From assembly GCA_035247945.1 (NCBI GenBank), contig DATFHX010000024.1:1-51646 (forward strand): a stretch of 51,646 bases of DNA. The letters are read 5' to 3'. The notes beneath the pieces were generated by a model. That model made no database searches, had not been told where the DNA came from, and saw only the letters and a program-made list of their open reading frames with translations. Position numbers and translations under genes: made by a program. How positions within the stretch are numbered: position 1 is the first letter of the stretch; the number at the start of each line of letters is the position of its first letter. This DNA comes from DATFHX01 sp035247945 (GTDB lineage Bacteria > Patescibacteriota > Saccharimonadia > Saccharimonadales > Saccharimonadaceae). Below, piece after piece: positions 32,654 to 40,668 of the stretch.

Positions 32654-33598
32654 GTGAACATTTTTGAAATCATAATCGTACAACCGATTTTTAACCTTCT
32701 TATCGGTCTGTACAGCATAATCCCTGGTGGTGATTTTGGGGTCAGTCTCATTCTCTTTACCATCCTTGTACGCTTTGCGATGTATCCGCTTGTAAAGAAG
32801 CAGCTACATCAAACAAAGATGATGCGCAAATTGCAACCTGAGCTTGTCCGAATCAAGAAGAAGGCAAAAGGGAACAAGCAGCTTGAAAGCATGCAGATGC
32901 TTGAGCTTTACAAGAAACACGGTGTAAGTCCATTTCGCTCAATTGGAATTCTTCTGCTTCAACTCCCAATCTTTATCGGGCTTTATAGCGTGATTCAAAT
33001 TTTCACCCTTCACCGTGATCAGGTGGCGAAGTTTACCTACGATTTCATGGAGAATATTGGCCCAATCAAGCACCTGATTGAACACCCAGATCAGTTTAAT
33101 GAAAAGCTCTTTGGACTTGTCGATCTTACAAAATCTGCGTTTGGCCATGGTTCAGTAGATATTTTCCTCATCCTTCTTGCGGTTGTCGCAGCGGGTACCC
33201 AGTACATTATGAGTAAACAAACGATGCCACAGACAGGTGAAAAGAAGCGCCTCCGTGACATTATGAGCGAAGCTGCTCAGGGTAAGGAAGCTGACCAATC
33301 AGAGATGAATGCCGCTGTTATGGGTAAGATGATTCTTGTCCTCCCATTCTTCATGTTCTTTGTTATGGTAACCGTTCCGGGAGCGCTTGCGCTCTACTAC
33401 GCTGTATCGAACCTTGTTGCTGTTGCACAGCAGGCCTACCTCCTTCGAAAAGATGAAGAGGAAATGGAAGAAATTGCCGATGAAGCACCAAAGCAAGGGA
33501 GGAAAGCGACTGCCAAGGCAAGAGAAAAGGCTGCACGTGATGCCGTCGTAACAAAGATCACCGCGAGTGATACCGGTAAGAAGGGAAAGAAGTCGTAA
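32654..33598 (+). CDS. yidC: YidC/Oxa1 membrane protein insertase
   Basis: A 314-aa insertase. Begins at GTG with GGAG 12 nt upstream. The membrane helices are about 10-30, 35-55, 95-120, 170-190 and 225-255; the cytosolic hairpin MRKLQPELVRIKKKAKGN and the hydrophilic-groove Arg in FTILVRFAMYPLVKKQL are recognisable. The tail after 265 is Lys/Glu-rich, which helps contact ribosomes. It is short like those of Gram-positives, without a large periplasmic domain. jag follows after 1 nt. Confidence 0.95.
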   Translation: MNIFEIIIVQPIFNLLIGLYSIIPGGDFGVSLILFTILVRFAMYPLVKKQLHQTKMMRKLQPELVRIKKKAKGNKQLESMQMLELYKKHGVSPFRSIGILLLQLPIFIGLYSVIQIFTLHRDQVAKFTYDFMENIGPIKHLIEHPDQFNEKLFGLVDLTKSAFGHGSVDIFLILLAVVAAGTQYIMSKQTMPQTGEKKRLRDIMSEAAQGKEADQSEMNAAVMGKMILVLPFFMFFVMVTVPGALALYYAVSNLVAVAQQAYLLRKDEEEMEEIADEAPKQGRKATAKAREKAARDAVVTKITASDTGKKGKKS

Positions 33599-33599
33599 G

Positions 33600-34061
33600 A
33601 TGGATCAGCTGCAATCAGTAGACTACGCTAAGAAGTACCTTGAAGATCTTCTTTCATTCTTTGGAGTGAACGTTTCAGTAGATGTGAACGTTACAGACGA
33701 AGTCATTGAACTTGCCGTGCCCTCATCTGAAATCAATAGTATTCTTATCGGAAGAAATGCTGAAACGCTTCGTAGTCTTCAGTACCTTGTCTCGACGACA
33801 CTTCGCAATCAAGGTGCCACCCTTACACGAGTTAATGTAGACGTTGCAGATTACAAAAAGCAGCGCGCCGAAAAGATTGCCGAACAAGCCCGTGAATGGA
33901 TTGAGCAAGTTCGCAGTACTGGCGATTCGCATGTCGCAAAGCTCAATGCTGCAGACCGTCGCATCGTACACCACGTAGCCAGTGAGTACGATGATATCCG
34001 TACCTTCTCAGAGGGTGAAGGTCGTGACCGTGCGATCATCATTGCCCAGAAGAGCTCATAA
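33600..34061 (+). CDS. jag: KH/R3H RNA-binding protein Jag (KhpB)
   Basis: A 153-aa RNA-binding protein. A KH domain (about 30-90) has IGRNAETLRSLQYL, the variant GxxG loop; an R3H domain (about 95-150) has RRIVHH and ends GRDRAIIIAQ. The N-terminal Jag domain is missing apart from about 12 residues. The start at 33600, 1 nt after the yidC stop, was chosen over one at 33567. KhpB works with KhpA in RNA regulation and cell-envelope growth. Terminator 34077-34103 follows. Confidence 0.92.
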   Translation: MDQLQSVDYAKKYLEDLLSFFGVNVSVDVNVTDEVIELAVPSSEINSILIGRNAETLRSLQYLVSTTLRNQGATLTRVNVDVADYKKQRAEKIAEQAREWIEQVRSTGDSHVAKLNAADRRIVHHVASEYDDIRTFSEGEGRDRAIIIAQKSS

Positions 34062-34076
34062 TTTAGAAACTGTAAA

Positions 34077-34103
34077 AATAACGCCGCTCGTTGCGGCGTT
34101 ATT
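34077..34103 (+). terminator. Terminator of the yidC-jag operon
   Basis: AATAACGCCGC (34077-34087) pairs with 34093-34103 around TCGTT. It also faces the minus-strand VOC gene, so it can serve both strands. Confidence 0.85.
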
Positions 34104-34115
34104 TATTCTAAAAAT

Positions 34116-34496
34116 CTAGAGTTCCACAATGGCAAGAATGTTGCCCGACGGATCCTTAAACCAGGCTATGTTTGGTCCCATATTATGTGATTTACCACGC
34201 ATAATTCCCTTATCATCTTGAGGAGATCCAGGATATTTCTCGAAAACGACTCCTTTGGTGGTAAGCTCAGTATACGCTTCGTCAATGTCATCGACAACCA
34301 GATCAAGCATGGTATATGTTGCCGGTTCATGATCTTTCTTTTGATACATCCAAGCTCGATTACCACTCGGAAGGAGCATACTTGTGCCTCCTACCTGATC
34401 TTCAAACTGGAAACCGAGTATGTCGCCATAAAATTGCTTGGCTTCATCTATATTCTTTACCGAGAACCCACTAAATACTGATTGGATCTTTATCAT
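34116..34496 (-). CDS. VOC-superfamily (glyoxalase-like) protein
   Basis: A 126-aa protein with the two beta-alpha-beta-beta-beta repeats of the vicinal-oxygen-chelate fold: VFSGFSVKNIDEAKQFYGDI at the start and WFKDPSGNILAIVEL at the end, with GFQFEDQVGGTSMLLP between. The substrate cannot be named; the family includes glyoxalase I, bleomycin-binding and isomerase enzymes. The ATG follows an extended -10 (TTGC then TATACT, plus 34503-34508) by 6 nt, so it is probably leaderless. Confidence 0.88.
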   Translation of the reverse strand: MIKIQSVFSGFSVKNIDEAKQFYGDILGFQFEDQVGGTSMLLPSGNRAWMYQKKDHEPATYTMLDLVVDDIDEAYTELTTKGVVFEKYPGSPQDDKGIMRGKSHNMGPNIAWFKDPSGNILAIVEL

Positions 34497-34502
34497 AGGT
34501 TC

Positions 34503-34512
34503 AGTATAGCAA
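34503..34512 (-). promoter_or_regulatory. Leaderless promoter of the VOC gene
   Basis: On the minus strand TTGC then TATACT (plus 34503-34508), 6 nt before the ATG. It falls in the 21-nt gap after the next gene's stop. Confidence 0.6.
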
Positions 34513-34517
34513 AAGCG

Positions 34518-35606
34518 TTACTGCTTTAATGCATTCATGTAGACTTCGTGCGTTTGTTTGGCCATACGTTCCCATGAGAATTTTTTAAACTGCTCAGCAC
34601 CTTTTCGTATAAGTTCTTCACGAAGTTCGGGGTTCGTAATAACGTCATCAATTGCACGGGCCATATCGTCGACGTTCGTCGGGTCAAAGTAATGCGCAGC
34701 ATCGCCGTATACTTCAGGAAGGCAGGTCGCATTGCTACTAACTACTGGAGATCCATATCCCATAGCTTCAAGTCCCGGAAGACCAAATCCTTCCATGAGT
34801 GATGCGAAGACGTACGCATCGCAGTGCTTAAAGAGCCAGTCTCGCTGCGCATTTGGAACAAAGTCTGTAAAGAGGATGTTCCTATACCCTTTCTTCGTGA
34901 AGTACGCTTCAGTCATCTGTGCGGCTTTATTTTTTTTACCGACGAGAATAAGGCCTAGATCGGGATGCTTCTTGAGAAGCTTTTGGTGTGCATCGCCGAG
35001 TCGCTTAATGTTCTTGTAGTCGCTCTGTTGCCCTACGTACATAATGAACTGCTTGAAGGGGTGTTCATATGGCTCAAGCCCATCCACGGCCGCATCTGCA
35101 CCTTCAAGTGTGACAGTAACCTTATCGGGAGAAATACCGGAGAACTTGATGTAATCATCTTTTACATATTGCGTCGGCACCATAATGTGCCGATTCGTAG
35201 AAGCGATGCGCTTAAAGAGATATCGTCCAACCAGTTGTTTTGCGTGGAACATAAACCAGTTCTTGTCTGAGTTATAGGTTTTAAGAAGCGTAAGATCATG
35301 CACGGTCGTTACGTGGGGCCCCTTATAGCCTAATGGCTGTTGTGGCATACAGAAGTGCACAAGATCTGGGTTGAGATCATCAAGTACTTTTTTAAAGGTC
35401 GTCTGCTCGGCAAATGAGTAGTTGGGGACATCCAAAGCCTTAAGGGTGAATTTGGGGTTAGTTGGCTTCCAGTATCCAAGATCTTTTGTAGGTACGAGAA
35501 CCGTATAGGTGTTTGTCGTATCAATCTTTTCGAGGTAGTGGAGTAATCGTTCAACGTAGGTTCCGGTAGAGGAATTGATAATTCGGGCATCGATAGCTAT
35601 ATGCAT
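34518..35606 (-). CDS. Glycosyltransferase, family 4-like
   Basis: A 362-aa GT-B enzyme. N-terminal acceptor domain (MHIAIDARIINSSTGTYVER, VTTVHDLTLL); C-terminal nucleotide-sugar domain with FIMYVGQQSDYKNIKRL near 190 and EGFGLPGLEAMGYG near 275, the E-x7-E motif of GT4 enzymes. Likely transfers a sugar onto a surface glycan at the cytosolic face. The ATG is 9 nt after TATAAT (plus 35616-35621), head to head with the next gene. Confidence 0.9.
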   Translation of the reverse strand: MHIAIDARIINSSTGTYVERLLHYLEKIDTTNTYTVLVPTKDLGYWKPTNPKFTLKALDVPNYSFAEQTTFKKVLDDLNPDLVHFCMPQQPLGYKGPHVTTVHDLTLLKTYNSDKNWFMFHAKQLVGRYLFKRIASTNRHIMVPTQYVKDDYIKFSGISPDKVTVTLEGADAAVDGLEPYEHPFKQFIMYVGQQSDYKNIKRLGDAHQKLLKKHPDLGLILVGKKNKAAQMTEAYFTKKGYRNILFTDFVPNAQRDWLFKHCDAYVFASLMEGFGLPGLEAMGYGSPVVSSNATCLPEVYGDAAHYFDPTNVDDMARAIDDVITNPELREELIRKGAEQFKKFSWERMAKQTHEVYMNALKQ

Positions 35607-35615
35607 AGTATCTCT

Positions 35616-35630
35616 ATTATACGGTATACT
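35616..35630. promoter_or_regulatory. Adjacent divergent -10 boxes, each 9 nt from its ATG
   Basis: TATAAT on the minus strand (plus 35616-35621) serves the GT gene, TATACT on the plus strand (35625-35630) serves the cupin gene. The two start codons are only 33 bp apart, so each promoter's -35 must lie in the other gene's coding region. Only one polymerase can probably bind at a time. Confidence 0.65.
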
Positions 35631-35639
35631 AGAGACTAT

Positions 35640-36188
35640 ATGAATGAGCTTTCAACCTATCTTGAAGCACTCAGCATAGACGGTTCGCTTGATAAAGGGC
35701 AGATCGTTAGTGTCCTCAAACAGGGGATTACAGACGCAGGATACACGATCGTTGATCTAAATGACGAAAAGCCTTGGGGTGCCTATTTTCGAATGAACAG
35801 TACTGAGGCTGATAGGTTCATTGCCGATTTCTTTCCAAGTCTCGCTCCTGATGAAGCGAGACTTGGAATAAAGGACGCCGAACTCAGTCCTAAAATTCTC
35901 CTTGTCGCACCGCATCAACGACTCAGCTGGCAGTACCATAATCGCCGCGCTGAGCGTTGGGCATTTCTTACAGAAGGCGGATACTATAGAAGCGACACGA
36001 ACGAACCCGGTGAACTCGTTGTTGCGCAGCCTGGAACGGTGGTTCAATTTAAACAAGGTGAGCGTCATCGACTTGTTTCCGTGGGGGATACCTATGCAGT
36101 TGTTGCGGAAATTTGGCAACACACCGATTCAACAAACACTTCTAAGGAGGATGACATCATCCGTCTTTCGGATGACTATAGTCGCTAG
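35640..36188 (+). CDS. Cupin, type II mannose-6-phosphate-isomerase-like
   Basis: A 182-aa single-domain cupin. The first 55 residues are helical; the cupin barrel includes KPWGAYFR, a metal-binding SWQYHNRRAERW, PGTVVQFKQGERHRL, and the end EIWQH...DDIIRLSDDYSR that is typical of type II phosphomannose isomerases. These convert fructose-6-phosphate and mannose-6-phosphate for GDP-mannose-type sugars. Whether it is an isomerase or a smaller sugar-nucleotide enzyme is open; the HxH is weaker (YHNR) than in the classic family. An upstream frame starts at 35601, but the ATG at 35640 is 9 nt after TATACT. Confidence 0.82.
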   Translation: MNELSTYLEALSIDGSLDKGQIVSVLKQGITDAGYTIVDLNDEKPWGAYFRMNSTEADRFIADFFPSLAPDEARLGIKDAELSPKILLVAPHQRLSWQYHNRRAERWAFLTEGGYYRSDTNEPGELVVAQPGTVVQFKQGERHRLVSVGDTYAVVAEIWQHTDSTNTSKEDDIIRLSDDYSR

Positions 36189-36193
36189 GGAAC

Positions 36194-36613
36194 CTAGTTC
36201 TCTTTATTTACAAAGACGACGCGCGAATAGAGAACATAGTTCCAAATAAGTGATGCTACCGTCGCGATGAGCTTTGCTGCAAGGAGTGCCATATGTGGAT
36301 CGGGGATAATTCCTTGGAGTGGTGGCTTAATACCAGCGATGATCGCAGATTGTATACCCCAAAGTCCAAAGAGCGTGACTATGACGAAAAGTAACAGCTC
36401 ACGCCTAATGTTCTTTCCGGAAGACTGAAACGTAAACTTCTTGTTTGCGATGAAACTAAAACAAAAGGCAACTGTCGTCGATACGATATTGGCAAACAGT
36501 GTCGGAAGTCCAAACGCAGTCAGTATAAAAAGCAGTCCAAAGTCTATGGTTGTATTTGCGCCACCAACAAGAACGAATCTAATTTTCTGTGATTCAACGT
36601 TTAGCTTGGCCAT
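36194..36613 (-). CDS. GtrA-family membrane protein
   Basis: A 139-aa protein with four hydrophobic helices spanning about 11-130 (RFVLVGGANTTIDFGLLFIL; FVIVTLFGLWGIQSAIIAGI) and the conserved KKFTFQSSG motif between helices 2 and 3. GtrA proteins are thought to move lipid-linked sugars across the membrane. Its 5' end overlaps the GT2 gene by 20 nt and has AGAGGA just before the ATG, so the two are co-translated. Confidence 0.9.
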   Translation of the reverse strand: MAKLNVESQKIRFVLVGGANTTIDFGLLFILTAFGLPTLFANIVSTTVAFCFSFIANKKFTFQSSGKNIRRELLLFVIVTLFGLWGIQSAIIAGIKPPLQGIIPDPHMALLAAKLIATVASLIWNYVLYSRVVFVNKEN

Positions 36614-37532
36614 GGTATTCCTCTACAAAATAGAGTGGTCGTTGTTTTGTTTCATTAAAAATACGACCAATATATTCTCCAATTACACCAAGTGAAAGAA
36701 GCTGTACGCCACCAAGAAAGAGGATGACAGCCATCATGGAAGGATACCCTGCGAGATCGTTATGGCCAAGCATCGTACGAATAACGAGATAGAGAATATA
36801 AATAAACGCAGCAAAAGAAACGATCATTCCAAAGAGTGATGCGATACGAAGCGGAGCGGTCGTAAACGAAGTAATGCCATCGATCGCAAGATTAATGAGC
36901 TTCCAGTAGTTCCACTTCGTCTCACCGGCAATGCGAGGATCGCGGTCATAGAGGATTTCTTTTTTCTTATATCCTATCCAGCTAAACATGCCTTTGGTGT
37001 AGCGCTGTGATTCGCGGAACTTTTTCAGTGCTTCGACGCAGCGTCGATCAAGAAGGCGAAAATCACCGGTGTCCTGTTGAATAGGGACGTTTGTCGATTT
37101 TTGTAGGACTTTGTAAAAAGTCTCAGATGTAAATTTCTTAAACCAACTTTCGCCGGCACGACTTTTACGACGCGCATAGACATCGTCATAGCCTTCTTCC
37201 CAGTATTTGAGCATCTTAGGAATAAGCTCAGGTGGATCTTGAAGGTCGGCGTCAATAATAACTGTCGCATCACCAGTGACATGATCAAGTCCTGCAATCA
37301 TTGCAGTCTCTTTTCCAAAATTACGAGAGAGATTTACATAGGCAATCCGTGGATCTTTTTTGGCATACGATTTAATAATCTCCATCGTGCGGTCGCGACT
37401 ACCATCGTTAACGAAAAGAAATTCGAATTTATAACCTGGAGTATTTTCAGCAAGCTTTCCAAGTCGTTCGTAGAGATGCTGCAAAACTTCTTCTTCGTTG
37501 TATGCAGGAATAAGAATGCTAATTGTTTTCAT
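36594..37532 (-). CDS. Polyprenyl-phosphate glycosyltransferase, family 2 (GtrB/DPM1-like)
   Basis: A 312-aa enzyme that makes polyprenyl-phosphate sugars. GT-A domain: SILIPAYNEEEVL, FLFVNDGSRDRT, IIDADLQDPPE (DxD-type), GDFRLLDRRCVEAL. Two membrane helices near 230-255 and 262-285 follow, as in GtrB. It overlaps GtrA, which would flip the product. AAGGAG lies 14 nt before the ATG and directly follows a 32-bp perfect palindrome. Confidence 0.93.
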   Translation of the reverse strand: MKTISILIPAYNEEEVLQHLYERLGKLAENTPGYKFEFLFVNDGSRDRTMEIIKSYAKKDPRIAYVNLSRNFGKETAMIAGLDHVTGDATVIIDADLQDPPELIPKMLKYWEEGYDDVYARRKSRAGESWFKKFTSETFYKVLQKSTNVPIQQDTGDFRLLDRRCVEALKKFRESQRYTKGMFSWIGYKKKEILYDRDPRIAGETKWNYWKLINLAIDGITSFTTAPLRIASLFGMIVSFAAFIYILYLVIRTMLGHNDLAGYPSMMAVILFLGGVQLLSLGVIGEYIGRIFNETKQRPLYFVEEYHGQAKR

Positions 37533-37548
37533 CTTTATTCGGTCTCCT

Positions 37549-37580
37549 TTTTAATTACCTCGAATTCGAGGTAATTAAAA
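37549..37580. repeat. 32-bp perfect palindrome before the GT2 gene
   Basis: TTTTAATTACCTCGAATTCG and its mirror, a perfect palindrome centred on GAATTC (37549-37580). Either the sucD terminator or a dimeric operator. On the minus strand its 3' end reaches directly to the AAGGAG ribosome site of the GT2 gene. The 5' A-run and 3' T-run are part of the stem. Confidence 0.75.
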
Positions 37581-37635
37581 CTTCGACTCTCGGAAGTAAT
37601 CATTTCAGGTATGAAGTTCATATGCTATCAGTATA

Positions 37636-38496
37636 TCACCTTACGGTATCGACAAGTTCCGTGATGCTGTCAGAGGTTAAAGCGCTAGCCTCTCGGAGAA
37701 GCTTCGTTTTAGCGACTGCGGATTGTTCGGTAGAATTCAGGATCGCTCCCGCGTGACCGAGCTGTATTCCCGCTGGCGCCGCGTGACCAGCGATGTATGT
37801 ATAGACTGGCTTCGTGACGTGAGCTCGGATATATTCAGCTGCGCGCTGTTCGCCATTTCCACCGATTTCTCCAATGAGTACGATTGAGGTGACGTCGGGA
37901 TCTTTTTCAAAGAGCGCTAAACAGTCTATGAAGTCAGTACCCCGAATTCTATCTCCACCAATACCAATAATGTATTTCTGTCCAATCCCGCGTGCAGTCA
38001 GGCTGGCTGCGGCTTCGTAGGTAAGGGTTCCGGATCGACTCACGATGCCGACATTCCCAGGTGTTCCCATATGAGTTGGAATAATACCGAGCTTTAATAC
38101 CCCTGGAAGCAGCACGCCTGGGCAGTTTGGCCCAATGAGCGTGGTACCTGCTGCATTAGCTCGTTGCTTCACTTCGAGCATATCGTGTATAGGAATACCT
38201 TCGGTAATACAGACAATAAGTGGCACCTTTGCATCAATCGCTTCGAGCAGTGCTGCCTTCGCGAACGGTGCTGGCACAAAGACGACAGAAGTATCAACGC
38301 GCATTTCTTCTTGGATAGCGGCGATTGAGTCGAAAACCGGAATGCCATGTATTCGCTCGCCAGCTTTTCCTGGCGAGGTGCCCGCGACTATACTAGTGCC
38401 AGCCTGAATCATCTGCTTAGTGTGAAATGCGCCATGTTTTCCGGTTATGCCCTGAACGATGACATTTGTGTTCCTTTTAAAGAGCTGACTACGCAT
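37636..38496 (-). CDS. sucD: Succinyl-CoA synthetase alpha subunit
   Basis: A 286-aa CoA-ligase subunit. It carries the CoA-binding N-terminal domain (VIVQGITGKHGAFHTKQM), IGPNCPGVLLPG, and the phosphohistidine His248 in LGHAGAI. With SucC it links acyl-CoA hydrolysis to NTP formation. The open frame extends to 38649 inside sucC; the ATG at 38496 has AAGGAGG 7 nt before it and overlaps the sucC stop by 8 nt. Length is close to the E. coli subunit. Confidence 0.93.
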   Translation of the reverse strand: MRSQLFKRNTNVIVQGITGKHGAFHTKQMIQAGTSIVAGTSPGKAGERIHGIPVFDSIAAIQEEMRVDTSVVFVPAPFAKAALLEAIDAKVPLIVCITEGIPIHDMLEVKQRANAAGTTLIGPNCPGVLLPGVLKLGIIPTHMGTPGNVGIVSRSGTLTYEAAASLTARGIGQKYIIGIGGDRIRGTDFIDCLALFEKDPDVTSIVLIGEIGGNGEQRAAEYIRAHVTKPVYTYIAGHAAPAGIQLGHAGAILNSTEQSAVAKTKLLREASALTSDSITELVDTVR

Positions 38497-39550
38497 AGAC
38501 AACCTCCTTCGCCGCTTCCAGGCATTCATCAAGCGTTGCAAGTGTGGCAATGTTTTCTGCTGAGAGAAGTTCTTCTGCTGCTTCGAAGTTAGTGCCGGCA
38601 AGACGAATGAAGAGCGGAGGGAGATGTGGAATCTGTTTCTTTGCTTCAATTACTGCTTTTGCAACTTCGTCGCAGTGGGTAATGCCTGCAAAAATGTTTA
38701 TCACGATTGCTTTGACGTTCTCAAACGCCATAATCTGGTTAAATGCGGCAAGAACATTCTCAGCATTCGCACCGCCTCCAATATCAAGGAAATTGGCTGG
38801 CATCATACTCTTCGCGGCAACCGCATCGACTGTTGCCATGGCTAGCCCAGCGCCATTTGCAATTGTGGCGACTGTCCCATCTTCATGGAGTGTCACGAAG
38901 TTTGTGTTCTGAGGCTTTTCTTCGAAGTTCCATTCGGGGTGACGGAAGGCTGCCATATCGTCGAGTTCCATTTTGCAGTCTCCGCAGACAAGTTCACCAT
39001 TCGTCTTCTCGATGAGTGGATTGATTTCAATAAGTGTTGCATCCAGTGATATGAACGCTGCATAGAGTTTTTCAATAAAAGGCTGAAGCATCGATACGCT
39101 ATAGCCAAAGTACTGAGCAAGTTTCTTGATAGTTTTTTGTACGGTAGCTGCGTCAACCGCCTCATTAAAAAACCCAGTCGTAGTATTGTCTTCGACCTCA
39201 ATGCCACCCTTTGTGTGTGCCATAAGGCGTATTGAAGCTGTCTCCTGATCTATGAAAAGAGAAATGTAGAGCTCTTTTTTAATAGCAATTTTTTCTTCCG
39301 CAAGTAACGTTCGTGGAATGAATCCTTTAATAGAGCGTTCGAAAAGCTCGGATACTGTTTTCTTTATATCCTCAGAGCGTTCAACGACAATAATGCCACC
39401 GAGCTTGCCTCGACCTCCAGTAGGGACCTGCGACTTTAGGACAATTGGCGCGGATAGGGTACGCTGTGGAGCAGCTACTAACGTGCTTTTTGGAACAGGT
39501 AATCCTGCCTGATGTAAAAGTTTCTTGGCTTCGTACTCTAAGAGGTTCAT
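38489..39550 (-). CDS. sucC: Succinyl-CoA synthetase beta subunit
   Basis: A 353-aa ATP-grasp subunit. ATP-grasp core about 5-235 (LLEYEAKKLL, KSQVPTGGRGKLGG, LIEINPLI), then the CoA-ligase domain with FLDIGGGANAENV and IFAGITHCDEVA. It is about 35 residues shorter than typical. It overlaps sucD by 8 nt and, by ATGA, the glycosyltransferase upstream, so it is in one operon with two glycosyltransferases. No TCA-cycle neighbour is in view. Confidence 0.92.
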   Translation of the reverse strand: MNLLEYEAKKLLHQAGLPVPKSTLVAAPQRTLSAPIVLKSQVPTGGRGKLGGIIVVERSEDIKKTVSELFERSIKGFIPRTLLAEEKIAIKKELYISLFIDQETASIRLMAHTKGGIEVEDNTTTGFFNEAVDAATVQKTIKKLAQYFGYSVSMLQPFIEKLYAAFISLDATLIEINPLIEKTNGELVCGDCKMELDDMAAFRHPEWNFEEKPQNTNFVTLHEDGTVATIANGAGLAMATVDAVAAKSMMPANFLDIGGGANAENVLAAFNQIMAFENVKAIVINIFAGITHCDEVAKAVIEAKKQIPHLPPLFIRLAGTNFEAAEELLSAENIATLATLDECLEAAKEVVYA

Positions 39551-40668
39551 AATGATTTTGCGTACGACACAATGCGGTCAGCATTCTCTTTCCAAGAGAA
39601 TGACCGTGCATGCCGCGCACCCTTTTCTCGCATTTCCTGCGCTAACGTTGGTGTTGTGAGAACTCGGAGTATAGCGTCGCGGAACGAGGCCGGACTTGCT
39701 GGATCGGCATAGAGAGCAGCGTCACCTCCCGCCTCTCGAAGTACTGGAATATCTGATGCAACCACAGGTGTATTACCGGCCATCGCTTCGACAACGGGCA
39801 TGCCAAAGCCTTCGTATGTAGAAGGCATGACGTACAGGCTTGCTTTTTGGAAGAACGCTGGTGAGTCTGTCTGATCTATATAGCCAGTATGGACAACCTT
39901 TTCTCCAGCAGCCTGAGCATCGGCAATTGCTTTTTGAGTGCTGTCGCTCTTCCACCCTTTACCGCCGGCAAGAACAAGGCTATATTCGGCTTTTATCTCA
40001 TCAGGCAAAAGTTGATATGCTTCGATGAGTGTCTTTTGATTCTTCCGCGGCTCCATGTTGCCAATGAAGAAGATGAACCTCTCCGTAGGGATGCCGTATT
40101 TCTTGTGGATCTCATTTGTGTTCTCTGTAAAGTATTCAGGTTCTGCAGGAACCGGTGTCACGATACAGCGGGATGGATCATACGAAAACTCTTTTACGAT
40201 CTCGGCTTTGACCGCTTCTGATACGGTAATAATGAAGTCAGCTTCTTTGAGTGTACGAGGAACAACGCGCCGTAAATGAGCCAGATTCTTATCTTCGACG
40301 ACTTCAGGAAAGTAAAGATAGGTGAGATCATGAACGACGGTTGCGGAGCGTTTAGACCGAATGGTTGGCCAGGTTACAAAGTTAGGAAAGACAGTGAGGT
40401 CTGCTTTAGGGAGGAAAAGATCAAAGGGGATCCGTACATTAAAGCTTTGTAGTTTTGCGTACACTCGAAGTGGAATGAGTGGATTCTTAATAGGATTTCG
40501 TTTGAGCGTTACGTCAGGCGTTTTTTGGCGATTCAAGAAATTGAAGTATGTGGCGGTGAGCGTGGTGTTTGGTTCAGCATCAAGTGCTTCGGTGAGTCGC
40601 TTCGTGTAATGGCCAACACCTGAAATAGATTGTGTAGCAAGTGGACTTATTTCCATACGAATATTCAT
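39547..40668 (-). CDS. Glycosyltransferase, family 4-like
   Basis: A 373-aa GT-B enzyme. N-terminal domain with GVGHYTKRLTEALD and VVHDLTYLYFPEV; C-terminal domain with FIGNMEPRKNQKTLIEAYQL and STYEGFGMPVVEAMAGNTPV near residue 288, the E-x7-E motif. A mannosyl- or similar transferase to a surface polymer. It overlaps sucC and the glycosyltransferase upstream by ATGA at both ends. Confidence 0.9.
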   Translation of the reverse strand: MNIRMEISPLATQSISGVGHYTKRLTEALDAEPNTTLTATYFNFLNRQKTPDVTLKRNPIKNPLIPLRVYAKLQSFNVRIPFDLFLPKADLTVFPNFVTWPTIRSKRSATVVHDLTYLYFPEVVEDKNLAHLRRVVPRTLKEADFIITVSEAVKAEIVKEFSYDPSRCIVTPVPAEPEYFTENTNEIHKKYGIPTERFIFFIGNMEPRKNQKTLIEAYQLLPDEIKAEYSLVLAGGKGWKSDSTQKAIADAQAAGEKVVHTGYIDQTDSPAFFQKASLYVMPSTYEGFGMPVVEAMAGNTPVVASDIPVLREAGGDAALYADPASPASFRDAILRVLTTPTLAQEMREKGARHARSFSWKENADRIVSYAKSL

